A DNA stretch of 64,000 bases from CAYQDR01 sp964416315. GTDB lineage: Bacteria > Methylomirabilota > Methylomirabilia > Rokubacteriales > DASRDR01. Below, in pieces: positions 22,200 through 30,417 of this stretch; position 1 is the stretch's first letter; each line of letters opens with the position of its first letter. Location of the stretch: positions 5,366 through 69,365 of the forward strand of contig CAYQDR010000009.1 in assembly GCA_964416315.1 (NCBI GenBank). Reading direction: 5' to 3'. A program made the translations under genes and the position numbers. The notes under the pieces were generated by a model. That model saw only the letters and a list, made by a program, of their open reading frames with translations. It was not told where the DNA came from and searched no databases.

Positions 22200-23567
22200 C
22201 TGACGAGACTCGTCCGGTTTGGGCTGGCGTCTGCAGCGTCGGTCGCCGCGCTCGTCGCGCTGGCGACAGCGGCGGAACCGCCTCTCCTCGTCACCATCGG
22301 CGAGGTCACGGACCGGAGCGCGGTGGTGTGGGCGCGCCTCCCGGGGGCCGGCCCGGTCGAGGTCGAGATCCGTCCGGCCGGGGGCGAGGCGGGGCGCCGC
22401 CGGCTCACGGCCGAGGCAACGTCCGAAGCCGATCTCACGGTGAAGCTCCGCGCGGACGGCCTCGCCGCCGGGACCCGGCACGTCTACGAGGTGACGGGGG
22501 CGGGCGGGCGGGTCGAGGGCAGCTTCGTCACGGCGCCCGACGCCGGGGTCGCGCGCCCCGTCACGCTCCTCTGGAGCGGCGACCTCGGGGGGAGCGGGCG
22601 CTGCCGCGCGCCGGGGTCGGGCTACCGGATCTTCCGGGCGATGACGGACCGCCGGCCGGACTTCTTCCTCTTCGTCGGGGACACGATGTACGCCGACTTC
22701 CGCTGCCCCGTTCCCGAGAACGTGCCTGGCGCGGACTTCCGGGCGACGGACCTTGCCGGTTACCGGACCAAGCATCGGTACAACCGCGAGGACCAGGCCG
22801 TCCAGGCGTTGTTCCGGACGACGTCCGTCTACGCCATCTGGGACGACCACGAGGTGCGGAACGACTTCGCCGGGTCGATCGAGCCGCTGATGCCGATCGG
22901 CCGGCGGGCGTTCCTCGATTACTGGCCGATCAGCCCGCCGGCCGAGGAGCCGGGGCGCCTCTACCGGCGGTTCCGCTGGGGGCGGCTCCTCGAGCTGTTC
23001 ATCCTCGACACGCGCCAGTACCGGAGCTCGAACATGTGGCGGGACGGCCCCGACAAGACGATGCTCGGCCGGGCGCAGCGGGAGTGGCTGCTGAAGGGGC
23101 TCGCCGACTCCGATGCGGTCTGGAAGGCCGTCGTCTCGAGCGTGCCGCTCTCGATTCCGACGGGGCGGTTCGCGCGCGACGGCTGGGCCAACGGGAGCAC
23201 CCGCCTCGACCCCGGGGGGAGCCCGACCGGCTTCGAGCACGAGCTGCTGGGGATCGTCCGCGAACTGGGGGCGCACCGGGTACGGGGCCTCGTCTGGCTC
23301 GTGGCCGACGTCCACCGGGCCGAGGTGGTCCGGCTCGAGCCCCTGCCGGGCTTCGTCTTCCACGAGCTGGTGGCAGGACCGCTCTCGGCCAGCACGGGTT
23401 ACCCCGGGCTCCTCGACGAGACGCTGCGGCCGTCCCGGCTCTGGGGCGACGGCGGGTTCTTGAACTTCGGCGAGCTGCGGGTGACGGAGACCGGCCTGGA
23501 GGTTCGCTACTTCGACGCCGACGGCGGCCTCCGCTTCGAGACGACGCTCACCCCCTCTTCCGCATAG
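22200..23567 (+). CDS. phoD: PhoD-like alkaline phosphatase, probable CTG start
   Basis: 455 residues if translation begins at CTG 22200. The first ATG/GTG/TTG-type start (GTG 22320/22323) would cut away a clear signal peptide, TRLVRFGLASAASVAALVAL ending ATAAE, and part of the N-terminal domain (GEVTDRSAVVWAR). Upstream of the CTG the frame is closed by TGA at 22188, and GGGGGG sits 3 nt before it. PhoD features: FLFVGDTMYAD, IWDDHEVRND, LDTRQYR, VWKAVVSSVPLS and GLVWLVADVHRAE, the last supplying metal ligands. These enzymes are exported calcium/iron phosphodiesterase-phosphatases; this one may use Sec, as no RR pair is seen. Confidence 0.85.
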   Translation: MTRLVRFGLASAASVAALVALATAAEPPLLVTIGEVTDRSAVVWARLPGAGPVEVEIRPAGGEAGRRRLTAEATSEADLTVKLRADGLAAGTRHVYEVTGAGGRVEGSFVTAPDAGVARPVTLLWSGDLGGSGRCRAPGSGYRIFRAMTDRRPDFFLFVGDTMYADFRCPVPENVPGADFRATDLAGYRTKHRYNREDQAVQALFRTTSVYAIWDDHEVRNDFAGSIEPLMPIGRRAFLDYWPISPPAEEPGRLYRRFRWGRLLELFILDTRQYRSSNMWRDGPDKTMLGRAQREWLLKGLADSDAVWKAVVSSVPLSIPTGRFARDGWANGSTRLDPGGSPTGFEHELLGIVRELGAHRVRGLVWLVADVHRAEVVRLEPLPGFVFHELVAGPLSASTGYPGLLDETLRPSRLWGDGGFLNFGELRVTETGLEVRYFDADGGLRFETTLTPSSA

Positions 23568-23602
23568 GGAGAGGGTCGAGCGCTACCCGGACCCTAACCC
23601 CG
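23552..23602. repeat. hairpin repeat family A
   Basis: CCCCCTCTTCC and GGGAGAGGGTC arms spanning the phoD stop, followed by CCCGGACCCTAACCCC. The repeat encodes the last residues of PhoD. Confidence 0.55.
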
Positions 23603-25573
23603 TCGAGCGCGGAACGCCCAGGCAGGCCAGGACACGCCGGCAGCGAGCGTGAGCCCGAGGGCGGCCCACTCGAGCCAGCCCTCCGCGTAGACCAGCTCGG
23701 CCTCGAAGACGTCGAGCGGGACGCGGAACTCGAGGAGGCCCCAGGGGTCCACGCGCGTCTCCAGGACGCCCCGGCGGCTCTTCACCTGCCACAGCGGATA
23801 GGCCGGAATCCCCGTCGGGATCCAGACGCCGCCCGTCGGCTCGACGAAGACCCGGTAGCGGCGGTGGGTGATCCGCTCGAGCCGCGGCCACGGGCGCTCG
23901 CGCCGCTCGAGGACGGTGAACCCCGCCGCCTCGTCGGCCCGCACGTACCGATCCCCGAGGAAGCGCGCGCGCCCGACATCGGCTGTCGGGACCACGACGG
24001 TCGCGACCCGGAGGCGGCGCGCGAGCGTCTCGAAGGCGTCCGGCGTGACGCGGTCCCACGGCTGGCCGAGGAGCCGCTGGCCGTCCAGCTCCTCGACGAG
24101 GGTCTCGAGCCGCGGCGGCGGCGTCGCGCTCCCCGTGTAGAAGCGGGCCGCCAGCGGCGCGGGGTGCGTGAACGTCCCGTTGACGATCTCGCGCTCCGCG
24201 AAGAGCGGGGCCAGGCTCAAGACGTGGCTGTGGGCGGCGTACCACGCGGGGTCGTGGCCGAGGCGAAGCGCCGAGGTCAGAAAGAGGACGCGATCGGGGT
24301 CGCGGCGGAGCGCCCCCCAGAGGCGCTCGAGGTCGTGGGCGCGGGTCAGCTCGGGAAGGCGCGGCCAGGGGCGCTTGTCGGCCCCCGGCCAGAGCGTGAG
24401 GTTGGGCTCGGCGCCGGCGGGGCCCGGCAGGAGCGCCGCGACGATGATCAGCGCGAGCGCGACGGCCGGGCGCGCGAGCCCGCGCGCGCGTCGCCGGGTG
24501 AGAGTCGCGACGAGCGTGCCGACGCCGAGACCGCCCGCCCACAGCGCCGAGAGCACCACGGCGTCGGCGAGCCGCGCCGGGTCGAGGGGGGACCACCCGC
24601 GGCGGAAGAGCCAGAGGTCGAGCGCGAGCGCCGCGAGCGTCGCGACCGGAAGCACGGCCACGAGCGCCGGGAACGCGCGGCGCCGGAGCGCCACCGCGAC
24701 CCACCCGAGGGGGACCGCGAGCAGGATCCCGGCGAGGAGGGGCCGCGCCCGCAGCTCCCCGAGGAAGCCCGCGAAACTGAACTGCCCCCAGGCGAGCGGG
24801 ACGACCCAGGCGCGGCGGGCGACGAGGGGAAGGGCCCAGAAGGCCGTCAGCGCGAGCGCGAGGACGAGGATCGCCGCGGCCTCGGCCGCCGTTCGCCGGG
24901 CGGGCTGGCGCGCCAGGACGAGGAGCGTGGCCAGCGCCAGGATCGCCGCGGCGGCCGGCGCGGCGGAGGGGTGCGCGAGGACGACGGCCGCGGCGGCCGG
25001 CGGCGCCCAGACGGGCCGGCGCCCTGCCTCGACCCACGGACGGAGCGCGAGCAGGAGGAGGGGCAACAGACCGAGCGCGAGCCGCGTCGTCAGCATGCCC
25101 CAGCGCATGCTCTCCTCGACGCCGCCCGGGAGCCCGGCGGAGAGCGTGAGCGCGAGGAACGCCGGCGGCAGCGCGAGCCAGCCGTCCTCGAGGAGGACGG
25201 CGAGGAGCGCGAAGGTGGCGAGCGCCGGCAGGAGGAGGACGAGGGCACAGAGGAGCTGGTAGACCGTCTCGACCGAGGGCTGCCAGAGTCCGAGCAAGCG
25301 GATCGCGGCCCCGGCGAGGACGAAGCCGGGTGGATAGAACTGGAGCTCCGGGTAACCGCCCCACCAGTCGGGGTTCCAGTCGGCGGTCCAGCGGCCGCCG
25401 GGGAACGAGCGCTCGAGCGCGTGCCAGAGGCGGAAGAACTGGCCGGGGTGATCGTCGAAGGCCGGGACGCCGCCGCGGAACGCGGCGACCGCGAAGGCGC
25501 CGCCGTAGGCCAGAAGCGCGAGGCCCGGGACGAGGCGCCGCACGGCCTCATCGTACCAGGGCGGCCGCCTCAC
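23594..25573 (-). CDS. large polytopic membrane protein of the glycosyltransferase/PTPS-related type
   Basis: 659 residues from GTG 25573, which overlaps the DUF2071 stop (GTGA). Around ten to twelve hydrophobic helices occupy residues about 10-430, followed by a soluble C-terminal domain and one last helix (ALGLTLAAGVSWPAWAF). The early luminal loop FDDHPGQFFRLWHAL and WNPDWWGGYPELQFYPPG resembles the Pfam 6-pyruvoyl-tetrahydropterin-synthase-related membrane domain, thought to be GT-C-like. No substrate can be given. A longer frame upstream shadows DUF2071 and was rejected. Confidence 0.75.
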   Translation of the reverse strand: MRRPPWYDEAVRRLVPGLALLAYGGAFAVAAFRGGVPAFDDHPGQFFRLWHALERSFPGGRWTADWNPDWWGGYPELQFYPPGFVLAGAAIRLLGLWQPSVETVYQLLCALVLLLPALATFALLAVLLEDGWLALPPAFLALTLSAGLPGGVEESMRWGMLTTRLALGLLPLLLLALRPWVEAGRRPVWAPPAAAAVVLAHPSAAPAAAAILALATLLVLARQPARRTAAEAAAILVLALALTAFWALPLVARRAWVVPLAWGQFSFAGFLGELRARPLLAGILLAVPLGWVAVALRRRAFPALVAVLPVATLAALALDLWLFRRGWSPLDPARLADAVVLSALWAGGLGVGTLVATLTRRRARGLARPAVALALIIVAALLPGPAGAEPNLTLWPGADKRPWPRLPELTRAHDLERLWGALRRDPDRVLFLTSALRLGHDPAWYAAHSHVLSLAPLFAEREIVNGTFTHPAPLAARFYTGSATPPPRLETLVEELDGQRLLGQPWDRVTPDAFETLARRLRVATVVVPTADVGRARFLGDRYVRADEAAGFTVLERRERPWPRLERITHRRYRVFVEPTGGVWIPTGIPAYPLWQVKSRRGVLETRVDPWGLLEFRVPLDVFEAELVYAEGWLEWAALGLTLAAGVSWPAWAFRARRG

Positions 25574-26316
25574 GCCTCGCTTTTGCCCACGGGGGCGAGC
25601 GGCCAGAAGACCGCCGTGAGGCGCTTCGCGGAGTGGAGCAGCGGCGCGGTGTCGGGGAGCCGGATCCCACGCGCCGCCGCCATCGTGTTCCGCTCGATCT
25701 CGGCCTCGGCGGCCTGGAGCGGCCAGGGTGCGTGGTGGATCTCGCCGCGGCAGAGCCGTCCCCGACGGTCGAGCGCGTAGAGGCAGTAGCGCTCCGTGAG
25801 CCAGTACTCGAGCGAGCCCGGTCGCGCGCGGAAGACTTCGCCGCTGGGTCCGTACGCCCCCGCGAACTCGGCCGGCGACGCTCCCCGGCCGGCGCGCCGG
25901 CTCTCGTAGAGGATGCGCTCGCCCCGGCGCTCCACGGTGATCCGCGCCCGGTGGTAGGGCAGGCAGTACCAGCGGCGAGCGACGGCGACGGCGACGGGGC
26001 TGGGGGCGTCGAGGCTCAGGAAGAAGATCCCCGGTTTGCCAGCGACCGTGACGTAGGTCCTGACGTTGATCTCGGGGAACGCCGACGTCCCGGGCAGGGG
26101 CGGGCAACGGCGCAGCCGGACGGTCATGTGAAAGGGGACGACGCCGATCCACGCGTGGCCGTCCGCCGTGTCGACGGTGAGCGCGGGGGGGACCGCGTCG
26201 CGGAGGGCCGCGACCGGGATGGGCCAGTGGGCGAAGAGGAGGTCGTGCCACGTCTGGGTCATCACCCACGGGCGGTCGGGCGGCGGCCACGGGCGATGGT
26301 CGGCCGGCGGCAGCAT
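25570..26316 (-). CDS. DUF2071 (YqjF-like) protein
   Basis: 248 residues from the ATG at 26316 (MLPPADHRPWPPP). DUF2071 features: MTQTWHDLLFAHWPI, HAWIGVVPFHMTVRLR, FPEINVRTYV, GIFFLSLDA and the closing YCLYALDRRGRLCRGEIHHAPWPLQ in part. The family shares the acetoacetate-decarboxylase-like beta-barrel and has no established enzyme activity. A TAAGAT hexamer on the minus strand (26327-26322) ends 5 nt before the ATG. Confidence 0.85.
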   Translation of the reverse strand: MLPPADHRPWPPPDRPWVMTQTWHDLLFAHWPIPVAALRDAVPPALTVDTADGHAWIGVVPFHMTVRLRRCPPLPGTSAFPEINVRTYVTVAGKPGIFFLSLDAPSPVAVAVARRWYCLPYHRARITVERRGERILYESRRAGRGASPAEFAGAYGPSGEVFRARPGSLEYWLTERYCLYALDRRGRLCRGEIHHAPWPLQAAEAEIERNTMAAARGIRLPDTAPLLHSAKRLTAVFWPLAPVGKSEA

Positions 26317-26321
26317 GCTTG

Positions 26322-26327
26322 ATCTTA
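26322..26327 (-). promoter_or_regulatory. possible -10 of the DUF2071 gene
   Basis: TAAGAT on the minus strand, 5 nt before the ATG. No good -35 at normal spacing is visible. It is listed because it repeats the close -10/start spacing seen elsewhere here. Confidence 0.35.
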
Positions 26328-26349
26328 GCAGTCCACGACGCCTCTTTCC

Positions 26350-26465
26350 TTGACGCGCGGGGCGGCGCGTGTTACATGATGGCAATCTTGTCGGGGCTCA
26401 ATTCCCCAGCCGGTCCGCGCCCCGCCGCCGGCGATACGCCTTGGCGCCGGGGAGCCGGGCGCGGA
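26350..26465 (+). promoter_or_regulatory. promoter and structured leader of the threonine synthase-like gene
   Basis: TTGACG (26350-26355) and a weak TACATG at 17-nt spacing precede a leader of about 110 nt. In it TCCGCGCCC (26414-26422) pairs perfectly with GGGCGCGGA (26457-26465), enclosing CCGGCG/CGCCGG (26428-26433 with 26445-26450). A GGAGGA ribosome site follows, 8 nt before the ATG. It does not match a riboswitch class I know; it may be a regulatory RNA element. Confidence 0.4.
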
Positions 26466-26486
26466 CGAAAGACGGAGGACCGGCCG

Positions 26487-27734
26487 ATGGAGAAGGTGAA
26501 AGGGCTCAAGTGCCGGGAGTGCGGGCGCGGCTACCCGGCGATCCCCCTCCACGTCTGCGAGTTCTGCTTCGGCCCGCTCGAAGTGGACTACCACTACGAG
26601 GCGCTCCGCCGGGTCGTCACCCGGGAGCGGATCGCGGCGGGCCCCCCGAGCATCTGGCGCTACAAGGACCTCCTCCCGATCGAGGGGGAGGCCGCCGTCG
26701 GACACCACGCCGGCTTCACGCCGCTCGTCCGGGCGCGCAACCTGGCCGAGGAGCTGGGCGTCCGGGAGCTCTACGTCAAGAACGACTCCGTCTGCCACCC
26801 GACCTGGTCGTTCAAGGACCGGGTCGTCGCGGTGGCGATCACGAAGGCCAAGGAGTTCGGCTTCGACACCGTCGCCTGCGCTTCCACGGGGAACCTGGCG
26901 AACTCCGTAGCCGCGCACGCGGCCGAGGCGCGGCTCCGCTCCTTCATCTTCATCCCGGCGGACCTCGAGCAGGGGAAGGTCTTCGGGACCCTGGTCTACG
27001 CGCCCGTCCTGGTGGCCGTGGAAGGGACGTACGACGAGGTGAACCGGCTCTGCTCCGAGGTGGCGGACAAGTACCGCTGGGCTTTCGTCAACATCAGCAT
27101 CCGACCGTACTACTCCGAGGGCTCGAAGACGTACGGGTACGAGATCGTGGAGCAGCTCGGCTGGCGCGCGCCGGCGCACATCGTGGTCCCCTGCGCCGCC
27201 GGGTCGCTGATCACGAAGATCTGGAAGGCCCTGAAGGAGCTGGAAACCCTGGGGCTCGTCGGCCCCGTCCGGACCCGGATGTACGCGGCGCAGGCGGCGG
27301 GGTGCGGACCGATCGTGACGATGATCAAGCAGGACTCGGACGTGCTCGTGCCGGTGCGGCCGAAGACGATCGCGAAGTCGCTGGCGATGGGGAACCCGGC
27401 GGACGGGGTCTACGCCTACCGCGCGGTCAAGGAGTCGGGGGGGACGGGGGAGCACGCGACGGACGAGGAGATCCTGGACGCCATGGCGCTCCTCGCGCGG
27501 ACCGAGGGGATCTTCACCGAGACGGCCGGCGGGGTGACGCTCGCGGCGGCGAAGAAGCTCATCGAGCAGGGGCAGATCCCGCGCGACGAGCCGATCGTGC
27601 TCTGCATCACCGGCAACGGCTTGAAGACGATGGAGGCGCTCGAGACGCGGCTGGCCGAGCCCGTGCGGATCCGGCCGAGCCTGGTCGCCTTCGACCGCGC
27701 GCTCGCGGATCTCAAGACCCTGACACAGGCCTGA
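26487..27734 (+). CDS. thrC: threonine synthase-like PLP enzyme
   Basis: 415 residues from the ATG at 26487. An N-terminal zinc-ribbon-like segment (CRECGRGYPAIPLHVCEFC) precedes the fold type II PLP enzyme; the PLP lysine lies in HPTWSFKDR, with ASTGNLANSVAAHA as the phosphate/PLP loop and ITGNGLK near the end. Threonine synthase converts O-phosphohomoserine to threonine. Its linkage to a sulfur-carrier protein, a NIL protein and MoeB suggests a possible role in sulfide-dependent homocysteine or cysteine formation from a phosphorylated amino acid instead. Family assignment is firm; substrate is open. Confidence 0.88.
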   Translation: MEKVKGLKCRECGRGYPAIPLHVCEFCFGPLEVDYHYEALRRVVTRERIAAGPPSIWRYKDLLPIEGEAAVGHHAGFTPLVRARNLAEELGVRELYVKNDSVCHPTWSFKDRVVAVAITKAKEFGFDTVACASTGNLANSVAAHAAEARLRSFIFIPADLEQGKVFGTLVYAPVLVAVEGTYDEVNRLCSEVADKYRWAFVNISIRPYYSEGSKTYGYEIVEQLGWRAPAHIVVPCAAGSLITKIWKALKELETLGLVGPVRTRMYAAQAAGCGPIVTMIKQDSDVLVPVRPKTIAKSLAMGNPADGVYAYRAVKESGGTGEHATDEEILDAMALLARTEGIFTETAGGVTLAAAKKLIEQGQIPRDEPIVLCITGNGLKTMEALETRLAEPVRIRPSLVAFDRALADLKTLTQA

Positions 27735-27759
27735 GGGGCAGGGAGGGAGGAGCTGACCG

Positions 27760-28038
27760 ATGCCGGTTCTGGTTCGGATCCCGACGCCGCTCCGCCGGGT
27801 GACCGGTGGGGCCGGCGAGGTGCACGCCAAGGGCAAGGACGTGGCGGAGCTGATCGAGGACCTCGAGCGCCAGTTCCCGGGGCTCCGGGAGCGGCTCGTC
27901 GAGGAGTCGGGAGAGCTGCGCCGCTTCATCAACATCTACGTGAACGAGGAAGACGTCCGCTTCCTGAAGGGGAAGGACACCACGCTGAAGGAAGGCGACG
28001 AGGTGTCAATCGTGCCGGCGATCGCGGGGGGCCGGTAA
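27760..28038 (+). CDS. MoaD/ThiS-family sulfur-carrier protein with a GGR tail
   Basis: 92 residues with the beta-grasp pattern (VLVRIPTPLRRVTGG, FINIYVNEEDVRFL, LKEGDEVSIVPAIAGG). The stop is TAA after GGC CGG, so the protein ends Gly-Gly-Arg, one residue beyond the diglycine that must be exposed for adenylation. The nearby MoeB homologue is the expected activating enzyme. A protease or carboxypeptidase would be needed to remove Arg, as for some other carrier proteins. The neighbours (threonine synthase-like and NIL) point to sulfur amino-acid synthesis rather than molybdopterin synthesis. Confidence 0.88.
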   Translation: MPVLVRIPTPLRRVTGGAGEVHAKGKDVAELIEDLERQFPGLRERLVEESGELRRFINIYVNEEDVRFLKGKDTTLKEGDEVSIVPAIAGGR

Positions 28039-28047
28039 GGCGGCGCC

Positions 28048-28290
28048 ATGGCCAAGATGCGGGTCACCCTCACGTTCCCCCCCGAGCGGATCAAGGACCC
28101 GGTGATTCACCGGTTGGGGAAGGACTTCGACGTCGTGACGAACATCCGGCGGGCGGACGTCACGGCGACCCACGGCTGGGTCATGCTCGAGCTGGAAGGA
28201 CGCGAGGAGGACCTCGAGCGCGGCGTGGCGTGGCTCCGGGAGATCGGGATCACGGTGGACCCGATCGAGCGGGACGTGATCGCTCCGTGA
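28048..28290 (+). CDS. NIL-domain protein
   Basis: 80 residues consisting of one NIL/ACT-like domain (VTLTFPPERIKDPVIHRLGK, VVTNIRRADVTATHGWVMLELEG). NIL domains are best known as the C-terminal methionine-sensing module of the MetN transporter ATPase. Stand-alone copies occur beside sulfur-relay and homocysteine-synthesis genes. It starts 9 bp after the carrier gene, so the two are coexpressed; a sensing or sulfur-transfer role is inferred. Confidence 0.87.
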   Translation: MAKMRVTLTFPPERIKDPVIHRLGKDFDVVTNIRRADVTATHGWVMLELEGREEDLERGVAWLREIGITVDPIERDVIAP

Positions 28291-28434
28291 CCGGGCCGAC
28301 ACCCGTCGCATCTCTGCGTCCTCAGGCCTCGCCGACCCTCAACGTATGCGGTATACGCCTCGGGCCGGCTCGGCCTTGCGTCCTTGATCTGCTCGGGTCT
28401 CGGCCCGGTCAGAGCGCCTGGTGAGCTGCCAGAG
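28291..28434 (+). other. short gap with palindromic GTATGCGGTATAC
   Basis: This 144-bp gap holds an imperfect palindrome around GTATGCGGTATAC and several CTCGG blocks. It may carry a secondary promoter for moeB, but no convincing -35/-10 pair is seen. Confidence 0.3.
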
Positions 28435-29223
28435 GTGACGCGGTCCTTCTCCGAGGAGCAGCTACGCCGGTACAGCCGGCAGATGATCCTGCCGGAGGTC
28501 GGCGGGGGCGGGCAGGCGCGCCTCCTCGCCGCGCGCGTCCTCGTGGTCGGCGCCGGGGGCCTCGGGTCGCCGGCGACCCTCTACCTCGCGGCGGCGGGGA
28601 TCGGCACGCTCGGCCTCGTGGATTCGGACGGGGTCGAGCTGTCGAACCTCTCGCGCCAGATCCTCCACGGGATGAAGGACCTCGAGCGCCCGAAGGTCTT
28701 CTCCGGCCGCGCGCGCCTGGAGGCGCAGAACCCGGACGTCCGCGTCGTCCCCTACCACGTGCGGCTGTCGGCCGACAACGTCCGGGACGTGGTCGCGGGC
28801 TGGCAGGTGGTCGTGGAGGGATCGGACAACCTCCCGACAAAGCTCCTCGTCAACGACGCCTGCGTGGCCCTGGGCGTTCCGCTCGTGGTGGCGGGGATCG
28901 TGCGCTGGGACGGTCAGCTCATGGTCGTCCGCCCCGGAGAGACGGCCTGCTACCGGTGCGCCGTCCCGGCGCTGCCTCCGGCGGGGGCGATCCCTTCGTG
29001 CGAGGAAGCCGGGATCCTCGGCCCCGTGGCGGGCGTGATGGGGAGCCTCCAGGCGGTCGAGGCGCTGAAGCTCTGCCTCGGCCTCCCGACGCCGACGGCG
29101 GGGCGGCTCCTCTTCTACGACGGGCTCGCGGCCGAGGCGAAGAGCGTGGCGGCGCGGCGCGACCCGGCGTGCCCCGCCTGCGGCCAGATCCCCTCCCGCC
29201 CTCGGGAGGAGAGGGCCGGGTGA
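28435..29223 (+). CDS. moeB: MoeB/ThiF-family adenylyltransferase
   Basis: 262 residues from GTG 28435; a start at 28384 is possible but leaves an unlikely N-terminal extension. E1-like features: YSRQMILPEVGGGGQ, VVGAGGLGSP nucleotide loop, DSDGVELSNLSRQ and zinc cysteines in CYRC and CPAC. It should adenylate the C-terminal glycine of a MoaD/ThiS-type carrier, here most likely the one at 27760. No rhodanese domain is fused. The C-terminal residues SRPREERAG are encoded by a family A repeat, which also forms the stop and the ribosome site of the next gene. Confidence 0.9.
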   Translation: MTRSFSEEQLRRYSRQMILPEVGGGGQARLLAARVLVVGAGGLGSPATLYLAAAGIGTLGLVDSDGVELSNLSRQILHGMKDLERPKVFSGRARLEAQNPDVRVVPYHVRLSADNVRDVVAGWQVVVEGSDNLPTKLLVNDACVALGVPLVVAGIVRWDGQLMVVRPGETACYRCAVPALPPAGAIPSCEEAGILGPVAGVMGSLQAVEALKLCLGLPTPTAGRLLFYDGLAAEAKSVAARRDPACPACGQIPSRPREERAG

Positions 29224-29227
29224 GGGG
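29190..29227. repeat. hairpin repeat family A inside the moeB 3' end
   Basis: CCCCTCCCGCCC and GGGAGGAGAGGG arms followed by CCGGGTGAGGGG. It contains the moeB stop codon and the GTG start of the aminotransferase gene. Confidence 0.65.
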
Positions 29228-30404
29228 TTCGGCGTTGCCGTCCATCTCCCGGCGCGTCCAGGGCTTCACCGAGTCGGTGATCCGCGAGATGACCCGGATC
29301 AACGCCGAGTACGGCGGCGTGAACCTCGCCCAGGGTTTCCCGAACTTCCCGCCCCCGAAGGAGCTCGTCGAGGCGGCGCACCGGGCGATCGACGGTGACT
29401 TCCACCAGTACGCGATCACGTGGGGGGCCCGGAACCTCCGACAGGCGATCGCGACGAAGTTCGAGCGCTTCTACGGCAGGGCCGTGGACCCCGAGGCGCA
29501 GGTGACGGTCTGCTGCGGCTCGACCGAGGCGATGCTGGCGACGCTGCTCGCCGTGCTGGACCCCGGGGACGAGGTGATCATCTTCGAGCCGTTCTACGAG
29601 AACTACGGCCCGGGCGCGATCATCTCGGGGGCGCGACCCGTCTGGGTGCCGCTCGAGCCCCCGGACTTCTCCTTCGATCCCGACCGGCTCGCCCGCGCCT
29701 TCACGCCGCGGACGAAGGCGATCATCTTCAACAGCCCGAACAACCCGACGGGGAAGGTCTTCACGCGGAGGGAGCTCGAGATCATCGCCGAGCTCTGCCA
29801 GCGGCACGACATCGTCGCCGTGACGGACGAGATCTACGAGCACATCGTCTTCGACGGCCACCGCCACGTTCCCATCGCGACCCTGCCCGGGATGTGGGAG
29901 CGGACGGTGACGATCTCCGGGGTGTCGAAGTCGTATTCGGTCACGGGCTGGCGGATCGGTTACACGATCAGCCCGCCAGCCCTCGCCGTCGGAATCCGCC
30001 GCGCGCACGACTTCATCACGGTGGGGGCGCCTGCGCCGCTCCAGGAGGCCGCTGTCACGGCGCTCGGGCTCCCCGACTCCTACTACGTCGGCCTCCGGGA
30101 GGGCTACGAAGCGCGGCGGGACCTGCTCCTGCCGCTTCTCGAGAAGGGGGGCTTCCGGACGTTCGTGCCGCGGGGGGCCTACTACATCCTCACCGAGTGC
30201 GCCCACTTCCTCGAGCGCTTCGGCCTGGCGGACGACACGGCCTTCGCCATGTATCTGGTCCGACAGATCGGCGTGGCGACCGTTCCGGGGTCGTCCTTCT
30301 ACGCTCACCAGGAGCTCGGGCGGACGAAGATCCGGTTCTGCTTCCCGAAGACCGACGACGTGCTGCTGGACGCGGGGCGCCGGCTTCAACAGCTCGCCGG
30401 CTGA
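29220..30404 (+). CDS. class I/II PLP-dependent aminotransferase
   Basis: 394 residues from GTG 29220 overlapping the moeB stop (GTGA). Fold type I motifs: GFPNFPPPKEL, CCGSTEAM, FYENYGP, FNSPNNPTGKVFTRREL, TDEIYEHIVFDG and the PLP lysine in SGVSKSYSVTGWRIGY; ARG near the C-terminus (KIRFCFPK). The closest functional groups are methionine/kynurenine/aspartate aminotransferases. Being coupled to the sulfur-carrier cluster makes methionine or cysteine metabolism plausible but unproven. Confidence 0.92.
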   Translation: MRGSALPSISRRVQGFTESVIREMTRINAEYGGVNLAQGFPNFPPPKELVEAAHRAIDGDFHQYAITWGARNLRQAIATKFERFYGRAVDPEAQVTVCCGSTEAMLATLLAVLDPGDEVIIFEPFYENYGPGAIISGARPVWVPLEPPDFSFDPDRLARAFTPRTKAIIFNSPNNPTGKVFTRRELEIIAELCQRHDIVAVTDEIYEHIVFDGHRHVPIATLPGMWERTVTISGVSKSYSVTGWRIGYTISPPALAVGIRRAHDFITVGAPAPLQEAAVTALGLPDSYYVGLREGYEARRDLLLPLLEKGGFRTFVPRGAYYILTECAHFLERFGLADDTAFAMYLVRQIGVATVPGSSFYAHQELGRTKIRFCFPKTDDVLLDAGRRLQQLAG

Positions 30405-30417
30405 GCCGGCCCCGCCC

